DNA from: Flavobacterium ginsengisoli
GTDB lineage: Bacteria > Bacteroidota > Bacteroidia > Flavobacteriales > Flavobacteriaceae
Direction of reading: 5' to 3'
Assembly (NCBI RefSeq): GCF_029625315.1
Contig: NZ_CP121110.1
Location: 2,161,501 to 2,225,500, forward strand
Length of the DNA stretch: 64,000 nucleotides
In this document: positions 36,404 through 46,937 of the stretch, in pieces
Position numbering within the stretch: position 1 is the stretch's first letter
How the letters are laid out: each line of letters begins with the position of its first letter
Position numbers and translations under genes: made by a program
Notes under the pieces: model-generated
The model's input: the letters and a program-made list of their open reading frames with translations, nothing else
The model's database searches: none
Told to the model about the DNA's origin: nothing

Positions 36404-38338
36404 TTATATTTTTTCTACAAAGTTCAATTTACTGTTTTTTCTACTATAAGTAAAGTAAATAAGAAGCCCGATCAATAGCCAAACTGTAAAATAAATCCAG
36501 TTCCAAACGCTTAATTCGGCCATCATATACAAACAACAGATTAATCCTAAAAGAGGAATTAAAGAAAGATTTTTTCTAAAAGCCCAAACTGCCAATCCAA
36601 CCAGAACAAATAAGAAAATCCACATAGGAATTTTGTGTTTGAACAACTGGAATCCTGTTTCGTATTTTAATGAATCTTTAATTGGAAGTCCTTTTACAAC
36701 CTCAGCATATTTAACCTCATCATCTTGATATTGGCTTAATAAATGCTCCAAATCTGAAGTTTCAGAAGTTTTATTATTTACATCGATGCTCTTTAAATAA
36801 TTGAAAACTTTTTGAGAATCTTCTTTATCTAAAGAAGTTACAATTGAAGTTGCATCAAAAGTTTGTGCCTCATTATTAATGAATGCCATAGTAGCCTTGC
36901 TGTTGAAAGCAAAAGCATAATACAAGCCAACAATAATTAAAACTGGTAAAATGTATTTTGAATTGATATAAGGCGTTTTGAATTTTCCTCTTGGAATTTC
37001 GGGTTTATTTTGAAGAACTAATACTCCTGCGCAAACCAATACAAAGGCAAATAAAGTTCCTATACTACATAAATCGGTTACCATTGTTAAGTTTAAAAAC
37101 AATGCTGGAACCGCTACTACAAATCCTGTAACAATAGTAGCAAAAGAAGGAGTTTTAAATTTTGGGTGAACAGTTGAGAATTTCTTCGGAAGCAATCCAT
37201 CACGGCTCATACTCATCCAGATACGAGGCTGCCCCATTTGGAACACCAATAAAACGCTCGCCATTGCCACAACTGCACTGACAGCAATAATTCCTGACAT
37301 CCATTTTAAGTTTAATTTATCGAAAACAAATGCTAGCGGATCTCCAACATTTAATTCATGATATTTTACCATTCCGGTTAAAACCAAAGCAATAGCAATA
37401 TATAAAATGGTACAAATGATAATTGCCCACATCATTCCGCGTGGTAAATCGCGCTGCGGATTTTTACATTCTTCTGCTGTTGTAGAAATAGCATCAAAAC
37501 CAATATAAGCAAAGAAAACAGCTGATACTCCTTTTAAAACTCCACTAACTCCATTTGGAGCGAACGGATCCCAATTTGCCGTATCTACATAAAATATTCC
37601 GACAGCGATAACTAAAAGAACCACACAAAGTTTTACAACAACCATTAAATTGCTCGCATTACGAGATTCTTTCATTCCTCTATAAACCAAAGCAGTAATC
37701 AAAATAATAATGAATAATGCTGGTATATCTGTTACAAAATGGAAAGATCCGATCGTTGGCGCTGTTGTCCAAGCTGTATGCGCTTGCTGTAAAGCAACAC
37801 TTAAATTTTCAAATGATTTTCCGCCTCGCATTAAAGCCTCGGCATCGTTGAAGCCGTTTGAAGCTGTTAAGTAATCCATCTGGATCCATTGCGGCAAATG
37901 AATGCCGCCACTCTGGAGAAGTCCTGTAAAATAATCACTCCACGATATGGCCACGGTTATGTTTCCAACGGCATATTCCATGATTAAAGCCCAACCAATA
38001 ATCCAGGCAATGATTTCTCCGAAAGCCACGTACGAATACGTATAAGCACTTCCCGAAACGGGAACCATCGATGCAAATTCAGCATAAGCAAAAGCGGCAA
38101 AACTACAGGCAAGAGCAGTAAAAAGGAACAAAAATATTACGGCTGGTCCTCCATCTGCACTTGCTTTTCCGATCGTACTGAAAATCCCCGCACCAACAAT
38201 CGCGAGCAATCCCGAAAGCAGTTAAATCTTTGGTTGTAAGGTGCTTTCCTAATGCTTCATGTCCATCTGCCTCGTTTTTTGCAACCTGTTTCAGAATATC
38301 CTGCACTGTTTTTTTCGGAATAAACTTGAAAATGCCAT
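36404..38338 (-). CDS. APC-family amino-acid permease (frame broken)
   Basis: An inner-membrane cationic amino-acid-transporter-type permease of about 644 residues after correction. The N-terminal KHLTTKDLTAFGI continues into AIVGAGIFSTIGKASADGGPAV, the first APC helix, and at least 12 helices follow. A large soluble loop (about residues 480-545 of the visible frame) sits before the last pair. The frame switches at 38202-38207 (GCGAGC for GCAGC). A second one-base loss in the A7 run near 38309-38315 (minus-strand view) would allow a start at 38338 (MAFSSLFRKK). That start is tentative. Confidence 0.85.
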
Positions 38339-38458
38339 ATATGTTTTGCTATTATAAATTGATTTAATTCAGTCGTTCTGGTTTTATTTTGCAAATAATG
38401 CAAAAATTATCCTGATTTCAAATATATAAAACGATTTTGTTTTTCTGGAGTTTTTTTT

Positions 38459-38660
38459 CGCCACGAATTCACGAATTAATTTTTCAAATCTTTGTCTTTA
38501 AATTTTCTCTCGCAGATTCAGCAGATTTAATTTTAAAATCTGCATAAATATTTTCATCACAGCAGAAATTTGCATTATCTGCCATCCCGATAGTTATCGG
38601 GAGCGAGAAATAAAAAATCTTTGCGAACCTTGCGTTACTCTTTGCGTCTTTGCGGTTAAA
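38459..38660. repeat. cluster of intergenic repeats upstream of the permease
   Basis: It contains CCACGAATTCACGAATT, CGCAGATTCAGCAGATTTAA, a TCCCGATA/TATCGGGA hairpin at 38583-38602, and a reverse copy of the 28108 repeat at 38618-38660. No gene is seen in 38339-38737. Confidence 0.65.
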
Positions 38661-38737
38661 TCGAAAACACGAATGTAACATTTCACAAAATGAGCTTACT
38701 AATACAAATAGCATTTAATTTTTAAAGAATCATTTTT

Positions 38738-39898
38738 ATGGAAAAAATCACGAGACGTTCTTTTGTAAATAAATTTGGACTTGGTGTGGGAGCTTCGGTT
38801 ATCATGACTTCGCTTCCTTCTTTTGTAACCGAAACAGAAAAGATTCATAAACCCTATACTGGAAAAAAAATAAATATTGCTTTGTGTGGTTTAGGAAACT
38901 ATGCTTCATTATTAGCTGAAGGCCTTCAGGTTTCTGAATATTGCCAACTTAGCGGAATTGTTACAGGAACACCTTCTAAAGCTGAAACATGGAAAAAGAA
39001 ATATAATATTCCAGAGAAGAATATCTATAATTACGAAAACTTCGATTCAATCATAAAAAACAAAGATATTGACCTTGTCTATGTTGTAACTCCAAACTCG
39101 CTTCATAAAGAATTTACCGTTCGTCTTGCTAAAGCTGGAAAACATGTAATTGTAGAAAAGCCAATGGCAATTACTATTGAAGATTGTGAAGAAATGATAA
39201 AAGCCTGCAACGACAATAACGTTCAATTGGCAATGGGATATCGTTTGCATTACGAACCAAATCATCTAGAAGTAAAACGATTGGGGCAAGAAAAAGTTTT
39301 GGGACAAGTTCGTTATATTGAAACTTCTCTAGGTTATAGCACTTACGATATTCACGACGTAAATAAACCTGTTGATTTAAATGCCCGAAATGAATGGAGA
39401 CTTACGAAAAAGTTTGCAGGAGGCGGTGCATTAATTAATTTAGGGGTTTATTGCATTCAAGTCTCTCGTTATGTTTTAGGCGAAGAACCAATTGCTGTTA
39501 CGGCGCAATTTGGAACCATAAACAACAAAAACAGATTTGCACAAGTGGAAGAAAATATCACGTGGCAAATGGAATTTCCGAGTGGTGCTGTTGCCAATTG
39601 CAGTAGTTCTTACGGTTTTGGAATCGACCGATTTCATGCTGCCGCAGATGAAGGTTTCTTCGAAATGAGTCCTGCTGTTAGTTATGGCCCATTTATAGGT
39701 AAAAGATCTGATGGAAAACCATTTAATTTCCCAGTTATAAATCAACAGCAAACCCAAATGGATGAGATTTGTAAAGTGATTTTAGCAAACCAAAAACTTC
39801 CAAATCATATTACTGGTGAAGAAGGAATTAAAGATGTAAAAATCATCAACGCTATTTATAAAGTCGCTGAAACTGGCAAAAAAATTAGTTTGAAATAG
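38738..39898 (+). CDS. Tat-exported Gfo/Idh/MocA oxidoreductase (glucose-fructose oxidoreductase-like)
   Basis: This 386-residue protein starts with a twin-arginine signal (TRRSFVNKFGLGVGASVIMTSLP). NADP-binding NIALCGLGNYA, the EKPMAI signature and GGGALINLGVYCIQVSRYVLG follow. Twin-arginine export is usual for glucose-fructose oxidoreductase relatives that carry tightly bound NADP(H). Substrate unknown; probably a sugar in the periplasm. Confidence 0.85.
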   Translation: MEKITRRSFVNKFGLGVGASVIMTSLPSFVTETEKIHKPYTGKKINIALCGLGNYASLLAEGLQVSEYCQLSGIVTGTPSKAETWKKKYNIPEKNIYNYENFDSIIKNKDIDLVYVVTPNSLHKEFTVRLAKAGKHVIVEKPMAITIEDCEEMIKACNDNNVQLAMGYRLHYEPNHLEVKRLGQEKVLGQVRYIETSLGYSTYDIHDVNKPVDLNARNEWRLTKKFAGGGALINLGVYCIQVSRYVLGEEPIAVTAQFGTINNKNRFAQVEENITWQMEFPSGAVANCSSSYGFGIDRFHAAADEGFFEMSPAVSYGPFIGKRSDGKPFNFPVINQQQTQMDEICKVILANQKLPNHITGEEGIKDVKIINAIYKVAETGKKISLK

Positions 39899-39906
39899 TT
39901 TTTTTT

Positions 39907-40087
39907 GCCACAGATTAAAAGGATTAAAATGATTTTTTTAATCTTTATCTAAATAATTTTCACGCACATTTCGCAGATTTAGGCAGATTTAATTTTAAAC
40001 TAGCAATACTTAAAATCTGCGATTATCTGCTTAAATCTGTAAAATCTGCGTGAAATAAAAATCTTTTTAATCCTTTTAATCTGTGGC
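39907..40087. repeat. 181-bp nested inverted repeat, CCACAGATT family
   Basis: The ends GCCACAGATTAAAAGGATT and its complement enclose a second inner dyad built from CGCAGATTTAGGCAGATTTAA-like words. It looks like one repeat inserted in another, of the same family as 22995-23055 and 48158-48352. Confidence 0.75.
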
Positions 40088-40116
40088 AAAACTTTTTCAC
40101 ATTTACGAGACACATC

Positions 40117-43024
40117 TTACTTAAGGCAATTCCTCAAAATAGTAACAGGATGCTGAGCCTCACGACTAGTTCCATCATAAATTTGATGACGACAACTTGT
40201 TCCTGCTGCTGACGATTTTCACGTTTCCTGCTGTAGCACGTACTTTTGGAAATAATGTATCCTCTCCCATTTGCATACTCACTTGATAATGTTCTTTTTC
40301 ATAACCAAAAGAACCCGCCATTCCGCAACAGCCTGAGTTATAAATCGTAACCGTATTATTTTTTGGCAGATTTAGCATTGCAAAAGTCGCTTCAACAGAA
40401 CTTAAAGATTTCTGATGGCAATGTCCGTGAATTTTAATTTCTTTACTTTCTTCTGAAAAAGAATCGGCTGTGATTTTACCATCTATGATTTCTTTTTTGA
40501 AGAACTCTTCAATTGTAAAAGCATTTCTCGACAACTTTTCCGCGACTTCTTTATCATCGGCTAAACGAAGATATTCATCTCTAAAAGTCAAAATTGCCGA
40601 AGGTTCAATTCCAATTAAAGGCGCATTTGCTAAAACCAGATCCTTAAAAACACTTACATTATGATTCGCAATTTTCTTGGCTTCTTCCAAAAATCCTTTT
40701 GAAAGATAAGTTCTTCCACTTTCCTCATGATCTACAACCAAAACCTGATAGCCTAATTTCGTCAATAATTCGAAAGCATCGATTCCGATATTTACATCAT
40801 AATAATTCGTGAATTCATCTACAAACAGATACAATCTTCCGTTTGGAAAATCGGTTTGTGAAGGTTTATTGTTGGCGTACCATTTTCTGAAAGTCTTTTT
40901 CGCCAAAAGCGGAACTTGTCTTTCTGGCGCAATTCCCATTGTTTTTTTTACCAAAGAATGATTCGAAATAAAATTCGTAATCGCAGGGAATTTACTTCCC
41001 ATTTTGTTCAATTTCGCATTGTTGGCAAAAATCTTATTTCGGGTCGTAAAACCGTTTGCTTTTTGGTATTGATATAAAAATTCTGCTTTCAAAGTCGCTA
41101 CATCCACGTTACTCGGACATTCGCTTGCGCAGGCTTTACAGCTTACACACAGCTCAAAAACTTCATATAATTCTTTCTGGTCAAATTTGTTTTCTTTTTC
41201 AGAATACGTCAAATATTCTCGCAACGCATTGGCTCTCGCACGCGTCGTTTCTTTTTCATTTCTCGTTGCACGATAACTCGGACACATTGCTCCTCCGCCA
41301 GACGGCAGTTTTCTACAATCTCCAGAACCGTTACATTTTTCGGCTGCACGCAAAATTCCTAAACTATCTGAGAAATCTTGAAACGTTTTAATATCTGGTT
41401 CAACTCTTCCCGAAACTACACGATGATTCTCGTCCATTTTCAAGGCATTGACAATCTTCCCAATATTCAAAACCGAATTCGGGTCAAATGCCAATTTAAT
41501 TCTTTTTAAGAGTTCGTAATTCTTATCGCCAATCATAAACGGAATAAACTCTCCGCGCACAATTCCGTCGCCATGTTCACCACTTAACGAGCCTCTATAT
41601 TTTTTTACCAAATGCGCTACTTCGGTCGCAATGGTTCTGAATAATTTTAAATCTGATGTTTTCTTCAAATTCAAAACCGGACGCAAGTGCAATTCTCCAG
41701 CACCTGCATGCGCATAATAAATCGCTTCTTGTCCGTGACGCAACATCATCGCCGAAAACTCTGCAATATATGCTGGTAAATCACTTAATTCTACCGCTGT
41801 ATCTTCAATCGAATCTGCTGCTTTATCGTCGCCTACAATACTTCCTAAAAGTCCAAGACCTGCTTTTCTCAATTCATTGGCTTTGTCAATATCATTTCCG
41901 TAGATTTTTACTCGAGCGTAACCAAAATTGTTTTGCTCTAAATCAGCAATCAAAGCATCGGCTTGTTTTTCGGCATCTTCTAAAGTGTGCGAGGCGACTT
42001 CAAACAACATAATTGCTTTGGGTTCTCCAACCAAAAAGAAACGGTTTTTAATGTGCTCACGATTGGTTTTGGTACAATCCAAAATCGTATCGTCAATCAT
42101 TTCGCAAGTGTACAAATGATGTTTCATAGCCACCACAACCGATTCTAGAGATTCTTGAATGGTATGATAATGTCCAACAACCATAATACTGTGAGGCGGT
42201 GGCAGATCGTCCACTTTCAGCGTCACTTCGGTTGTAAAAGCCAAAGTTCCTTCGCTTCCGCAAAGCAGTTTCCCTAGATTTATGGTGGGTTCAGTTCCGC
42301 CAAATAATTCCGATTTCAACAGAATATCAACGGCATAACCCGTATTTCTTCTGTGAATTTCAGGTTTCGGAAACTCCTTTACAATTTCTTCCTGAGCTTC
42401 TTTTATAGTAAGTTCGTCGTAAATTGTTTCGTATATTTTATTTTCTAAAGAATCACCTTTTGTTTTTTCAATAAATTCAGCCGAAGTCAAATCTTTAAAA
42501 ACCACTTCAGAACCGTCGCTTAAAAGTGCTTTTACCTCAGCAATTTTATCGCGTGTAACACCATATCGAATCGAAGTTGTTCCCGAAGAGTTATTTCCCA
42601 CCATTCCGCCAATCATTGCGCGGTTTGATGTCGATGTAATTGGAGCAAAAAATACACCGTGAGGTTTTAAGAATAAATTCAGCTCATCGCGAATAACACC
42701 TGGCTGAACCGTAACCGTTTTCTTTTCGGCATTGTATGAAATGATTTTTGTAAAATGCTTCGATACATCAACCACCAATCCGTCTCCTACCGCTTGTCCT
42801 GCAAGTGAAGTTCCTGCGGTTCTTGGCGTAATCGACAGCTTATGTTCTGCAGCAAATTGAATCAGTTTGGCTATATCTTCAGTCGTTTTAGGAATTGCCA
42901 CTGCATTTGGCCGAATTCGATACACCGAAGCATCTGTCGAATAAAGTGTTTTATGAAGCTCATCGAATAAAAGTGTGCCTTCAAGACTATTGTCTAATTG
43001 CTCTAAATGAGATTGGGTCAACAT
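40117..43024 (-). CDS. FAD-linked oxidase fused to Fe-S/CCG domains (GlcD/GlpC-like), frame broken near the end
   Basis: The N-terminal FAD-binding PCMH domain has ITPRTAGTSLAGQAVG and MIGGMVGNNSSGTTS. A FAD-oxidase C-terminal domain follows with SGEHGDGIVRGEF. Then come a 4Fe-4S region (CNGSGDC ... CPSYRATR ... CVSCKACASECPSNVD) and CCG-type cysteine motifs (HGHCHQKSL, NSGCCGMAGSFGYE). It resembles D-lactate or glycolate dehydrogenases fused to their Fe-S subunit. The visible frame stops at 40175. Deleting one base in GCTGAC at 40208-40213 restores KIAAAGTSCRHQIYDGTSRE and an end at 40117 (about 968 residues). Confidence 0.87.
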
Positions 43025-43224
43025 GTAAATGTGCTTTTTATAAAAATATTTCCTGAAAAAACTCAGACCACAAAGATAAAAATATCGCAGGGCAAAACGA
43101 TTCTATTTTATGATTTTATCTAACAACTCCATCATATTTTATAAAATTCTGAGAGAATCCTGTAAAGCATTCGGCTTACTAAAAAGGTAATTTTAAAATT
43201 TTACTTTTTTATGCCTTTATCATT

Positions 43225-44037
43225 ATGGAAAATTTCTTTCAAGACGTTATCAGCCATCTCGAAGGTTACTACAATAGCATTGTCGATCTTACCCCAAAAT
43301 TTATTCTGGCCGTTTTGGTCGTTCTCGTTTCATGGTTTATTGCAAGCCGTGTGGGTATTTTTGCAGGAAACCGACTTAAAACAAAAATGCATGATCGTCT
43401 TCTGGCGGTTTTTATTGCACGTTTAATTAAATCGGTTTTAATTATTATCGGAATCTTGTTTATGTTCCGAATTATTGGTCTTGAAGGCGTTGCGCAAAGC
43501 ATGCTGGCTGGTGCCGGAATTTCGGCTTTTGTAATTGGTTTTGCGCTTAAAGACATTGGCGAAAATTTCCTTGCCGGAATTCTGCTCGCTTTCAAACGTC
43601 CGTTTTCTATTGGAGATATCATTGAAAGCAACGGTGTAAAAGGTGAAGTCATTAATCTTAACCTCCGTGATACCGAAGTAAAAAGCGATTCTAAAATCAT
43701 TTACATCCCAAATGCGCTTCTTATAAAAAACACTTTAATTAACTACAACAGCGAAGGCTTTCTCCTTCAAACTTTCACCGTCGGATTAGAATATGGTTCT
43801 GATTATAAACACGCTATCGAAATCGTAAAAGAAATTCTAGGAAACAGCGAAGACGTAACCGAAAAAGACCATGAAAACGCTGCCGTAATTACCGATGTTA
43901 TTGCTGGTGGTATTATTCAGCTCAATATTCGTTATTGGGTTAAAACTGCATCAACAACCGAAAATTCAGAATGTCGTTCTAAAATTATTGCGGCGGTTTT
44001 GAATAAATTGAAGGAAAATGGGTTTGTACTTAAATAA
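43225..44037 (+). CDS. mscS: small-conductance mechanosensitive channel MscS
   Basis: This 270-residue protein has three transmembrane helices (about 22-42, 60-85, 88-115). The pore-lining GAGISAFVIGFALKDIGENFLAGILLAFKRPFSIGD is the MscS hallmark, and the soluble beta domain (VNLRDTEVKSDSKIIYIPNALL) and C-terminal alpha/beta vestibule follow. It releases osmolytes upon hypo-osmotic shock. The last about 43 codons are duplicated downstream at 44174-44302 with the gene's stop and trailer. Confidence 0.93.
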   Translation: MENFFQDVISHLEGYYNSIVDLTPKFILAVLVVLVSWFIASRVGIFAGNRLKTKMHDRLLAVFIARLIKSVLIIIGILFMFRIIGLEGVAQSMLAGAGISAFVIGFALKDIGENFLAGILLAFKRPFSIGDIIESNGVKGEVINLNLRDTEVKSDSKIIYIPNALLIKNTLINYNSEGFLLQTFTVGLEYGSDYKHAIEIVKEILGNSEDVTEKDHENAAVITDVIAGGIIQLNIRYWVKTASTTENSECRSKIIAAVLNKLKENGFVLK

Positions 44038-44044
44038 GGCACAT

Positions 44045-44170
44045 GCTAGCGCGAGCGTCTCGGTCGTGAACACAAAGTATCTAATTTTATATCTAGAATT
44101 AGTTTAATAATTAAATAAATTTTTAAATATGAAACATCTTTGCGGGCACGAGCGAGACGCTCGCGCTAGC
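44045..44170. repeat. 126-bp MITE-like element with 24-bp inverted ends, copy 1
   Basis: The left arm begins GCTAGCGCGAGCGTCTCG at 44045 and is mirrored by the right arm ending CGAGACGCTCGCGCTAGC at 44170, with one mismatch. The interior is AT-rich and non-coding. It lies directly after the mscS stop codon. Confidence 0.85.
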
Positions 44171-44173
44171 GGG

Positions 44174-44429
44174 GGTATTATTCAACTCAACATTCGTTAT
44201 TGGGTGAAAACTGCATCAACAACCGAAAATTCAGAATGTCGTTCTAAAATTATTGCGGCGGTTTTGAATAAATTGAAGGAAAATGGGTTTGTACTTAAAT
44301 AAGGCACATGCGAGCGTCTCGCTCGTGAACACAAAGTATCTAATTTTATATCTAGAATTAGCTTAATAATTAAATAAATTTTTAAATATGAAACATCTTT
44401 GCAGGCACGAGCGAGACGCTCGCGCTAGC
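44174..44429. repeat. tandem duplication: mscS 3' tail plus second MITE copy
   Basis: 44174-44302 repeats 43909-44037 (end of mscS and stop) with a few substitutions near its start. 44311-44429 repeats the MITE, missing about 7 bases of the left arm. The period is about 265 bases. The copied coding piece has no start and is a silent remnant. Confidence 0.88.
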
Positions 44430-44487
44430 GGGGGTCGTCCAGAACGAAGCCAAAGAGTTTTTGAAAACCTACAAATCTCCCCAATCT

Positions 44488-44587
44488 TGTCATTTCGACG
44501 GAGGAGAAATCTTCGCAAGAAACTCGACAAAGATTGGCTTTTCTTTACAGAGTTACTTACGAAGATTTCTCCTTCGTCGAAATGACA
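44488..44587. repeat. 100-bp MITE-like inverted repeat (TCATTTCGACGAAGG family), second copy
   Basis: Same element as 28182-28281, with inverted ends of about 24 bp. The left arm here has GACGGAGG instead of GACGAAGG. No gene is recognisable between 44430 and 44780; short frames there run through repeats. Confidence 0.82.
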
Positions 44588-44780
44588 AACTGTGTGGAAA
44601 TTTAATCGAATTTATCTTTTCTCAGGATAATCGTTTTATATTTACCGCTGAAAGAAGATTTTTCTATTTCTTGTTCATTTGCCAAAGAATAAAAACATAT
44701 TATTTTTCTTACTTTTTGTTATTGTTTTTTAATACTTTTACAACTCTTAAACTACAACATTAAGAACGAAATAAGATTTG

Positions 44781-44862
44781 CCCTTGTATTATGTGTGCGG
44801 TATCGGAAACGACCGTAAGCGCTGTTGTAGGCGTTAGAAACACTAATCTACAAGGGTTTTTT
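44781..44862 (+). ncRNA. candidate structured RNA / leader, unidentified
   Basis: CCCTTGTA (44781-44788) pairs with TACAAGGG (44849-44856), closed by a T6 run. Inside are a stem with a GAAA loop (CGG..TCG-GAAA-CGACCG at about 44798-44814) and a second arm GTAG..TTAG-AAACA-CTAA.CTAC. The layout of an outer helix, two inner arms and a T-run suggests a folded RNA ending at a terminator or attenuator just before the small gene at 44884. The 13-base word AAACTACAACATT flanks it on both sides. Confidence 0.4.
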
Positions 44863-44883
44863 ACTTCTAAAACTACAACATTT

Positions 44884-45117
44884 ATGAGTACCAACACAAT
44901 TTTAAAACAAACCGAAATCAAGCTTTTGAATTTTTTCAACGACAGAATCGATCCTGTAGAAATGGCTAAAACTTTAAGGCAAGTAAATTTTACACTCGCT
45001 TTATGCGTTTTGAGCGAACATGAAACATTTCAAAGCGAAATCATCAAATTAAGAGACAGCTTTTACTGGCTCAATGAATTGGCAGAAACTTTAAATCCTT
45101 ATTTGGAGGTGGAGTAA
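44884..45117 (+). CDS. small helical protein, unknown
   Basis: This 77-residue protein starts at MSTNTILKQTEIKLLNFFNDRIDPVEM. The frame extends upstream to 44791, but that part lies in the structured leader and reads as unlikely protein. It is mostly helical and soluble, with no known family. It ends at a strong terminator, which supports it being a real transcription unit. Confidence 0.6.
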   Translation: MSTNTILKQTEIKLLNFFNDRIDPVEMAKTLRQVNFTLALCVLSEHETFQSEIIKLRDSFYWLNELAETLNPYLEVE

Positions 45118-45124
45118 AAAATTA

Positions 45125-45165
45125 AAAAGAAAACCCTCGATTATTTAAGTCGAGGGTTTTCTTTT
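45125..45165. terminator. strong terminator
   Basis: A 16-bp perfect stem (AAAAGAAAACCCTCGA with its complement) around a 9-base loop, running into T residues. Confidence 0.9.
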
Positions 45166-45215
45166 TATCATTTAAATCGAAATCTATTAAAAGATTTTAA
45201 AAAATATTCAAAACC

Positions 45216-46172
45216 TTATTCCTTCCCCCAAATCCTAGTATTCAAATCTAGTTCATGAATAATGTCCTGCATAAACTGAACTATCGAAAGATCGTAAGTA
45301 AGTAAATCTGGTGCCAAAAGCGAAGAATGAATCGGTGCTTCAAAATAATTGTGCGACAGCGGAAAAGCGATATACATTTTAGAATGAATAAAAGAAATCG
45401 AAATTGTATCGTCAGATTTTCTATTTAAATCTAGAATTCTCTCCATCATTGCAGGCGTTAGAATGTATCTTGCCTCAATTTGATCTTTAGAAAAAGTTGC
45501 AAATTTATCGTCAAATTCGGTATTTTCTAGCTGTACCACTTCACTATTTCCGAAACTAAAAACGTTTTTGGAAAACCACGAACCAATGGCATCTGCAATA
45601 CCTTTTGGACGTACAACAGTCGAAACATTAAAGTTTTTATTAAAATCGGCTACAAAAATAATTCCTTTAAAAATGGTATGCCAAGTTGTTTTTGTACCAT
45701 TTTTATCGCGAGTTTCCGTTTTATATTCGGCATGGACTTCGGCAAACCCAAAAGAAGTTTTATCGGCTATTCCGCTTATTAAATCTTGCGTTTTATAGCG
45801 ATCGGGTTCCGTTGTAAAAAGTTCCGAACTAATAAACTCATATTCTGGGAGTCCGCTTTGTGGTGCAATAGTCAACGTTTCGTTAATATCCTTTAAAGCG
45901 GTTCCAACAATGTTCATTTTATAAGCCGATTTGTATTTTTTGGCATCGTCATCTATTCTAAAATACATCACAATTCCAATAATCAAAGGAACCAAACAGC
46001 CAATAATGCCCAATGCCGCAAATCGAATAAACAACCCAACAACTAAAATCAATATTGCAAGACCAAATAATATATAGCAAGTCTGATAAGTCTCGGCTAT
46101 TTTTTTTCGATCAACTTCTAAGCTATTCAGAATTTCCTGCAGATTGGCTTTCGAATTTATTCCTGAATCCAT
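45216..46172 (-). CDS. DUF3137-family membrane protein
   Basis: This 318-residue protein has two adjacent transmembrane helices (about 30-50 and 53-70) after a short cytoplasmic N-terminus. A soluble domain then contains FGFAEVHAEYKTETRDKNGTKTTWHTIFKGIIFVADFNK, the DUF3137 core. It starts 3 bases after lemA, a common pairing in Bacteroidota. Function is unknown; the pair is presumed envelope-related. Confidence 0.8.
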   Translation of the reverse strand: MDSGINSKANLQEILNSLEVDRKKIAETYQTCYILFGLAILILVVGLFIRFAALGIIGCLVPLIIGIVMYFRIDDDAKKYKSAYKMNIVGTALKDINETLTIAPQSGLPEYEFISSELFTTEPDRYKTQDLISGIADKTSFGFAEVHAEYKTETRDKNGTKTTWHTIFKGIIFVADFNKNFNVSTVVRPKGIADAIGSWFSKNVFSFGNSEVVQLENTEFDDKFATFSKDQIEARYILTPAMMERILDLNRKSDDTISISFIHSKMYIAFPLSHNYFEAPIHSSLLAPDLLTYDLSIVQFMQDIIHELDLNTRIWGKE

Positions 46173-46175
46173 TAA

Positions 46176-46732
46176 TTATTTAAATAGTTCTTTTGCACTA
46201 ATATTTTTACGCTCTTCTTCTGGAGTTGCCAATACATCAATTTTAGTGTAACCCAACATTCCTGCAAACATATTGCCAGGAAACATCATAATTGCGTTGT
46301 TATAATCTGTTACCGAAGCATTATAAGTTCTTCTTCTTCTGCTGCAATTTGTTCTTCGCTTTCTGTCCAAGTTGTTTGAAGATTTAAGAAATTGGTATTG
46401 GCTTTCAAATCAGGATAATTTTCTACCGTTACCATCAAACCTTTTACAGCAGAACTTAATTCGGTATCCAAACTTGCTTTTTCTTCATCTGTTAAATTCC
46501 CAGAAGTTGCTCTAGCACGAAGCTCTACAATTTTAGTTAATGTGCTTTGCTCGTAATTTGTGTATTGTTTTACAACTTCAACAAGATTCGGAATTAAATC
46601 GAAACGTTTTTTCAACATTACATCAATCGCAGAGAAAGCATTCGTAACCTGATTTCTTTTTCCAATAAGTGAATTGTAGATTACGATTCCGATAATAAAA
46701 AGGAAAACAAAAAGTCCTATAATAACTAACAT
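46176..46732 (-). CDS. lemA: LemA-family protein (frame broken once)
   Basis: There is one N-terminal membrane helix (LVIIGLFVFLFIIGIVIYNSL), then the LemA core: YNSLIGKRNQVTNAFSAIDVMLKKRFDLIPNLVEVVKQY. After the break, TYNASVTDYNNAIMMFPGNMFA is the family's most conserved block. The frame switches at about 46330-46345, where GCAGCAG meets a GAA-repeat. A missing C in the third GCA of GCAGCAGCA (giving AAARRRTYN), or two extra bases, would explain it. The corrected length is about 185 residues. Confidence 0.85.
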
Positions 46733-46937
46733 GATTTTATTTTTTTGAATTGGTTATGGGCAAATATATAGAAAAGGCAGTAAGTTTGGATTTTAATTTT
46801 TAAGATTTATATCACAAATTTTGATTTATTAAAATGTCGTTCAAAAATAAAAATTGTCTAAAATCTATAGCTTTATATCCGAAATAATCCCATTTTAGCG
46901 TTATCAATAAACTGACTTCTATAAAACCTCATTTTAA

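Noticed and set aside
41056..42119. Plus-strand open frames opposite the FAD/Fe-S oxidase gene
   Set aside because: The minus-strand gene has clear FAD and Fe-S motifs over this whole span, and the opposite frames show no motif.
44388..44763. Short open frames after mscS
   Set aside because: They run through two MITE-type repeats and an AT-rich spacer and do not resemble proteins.
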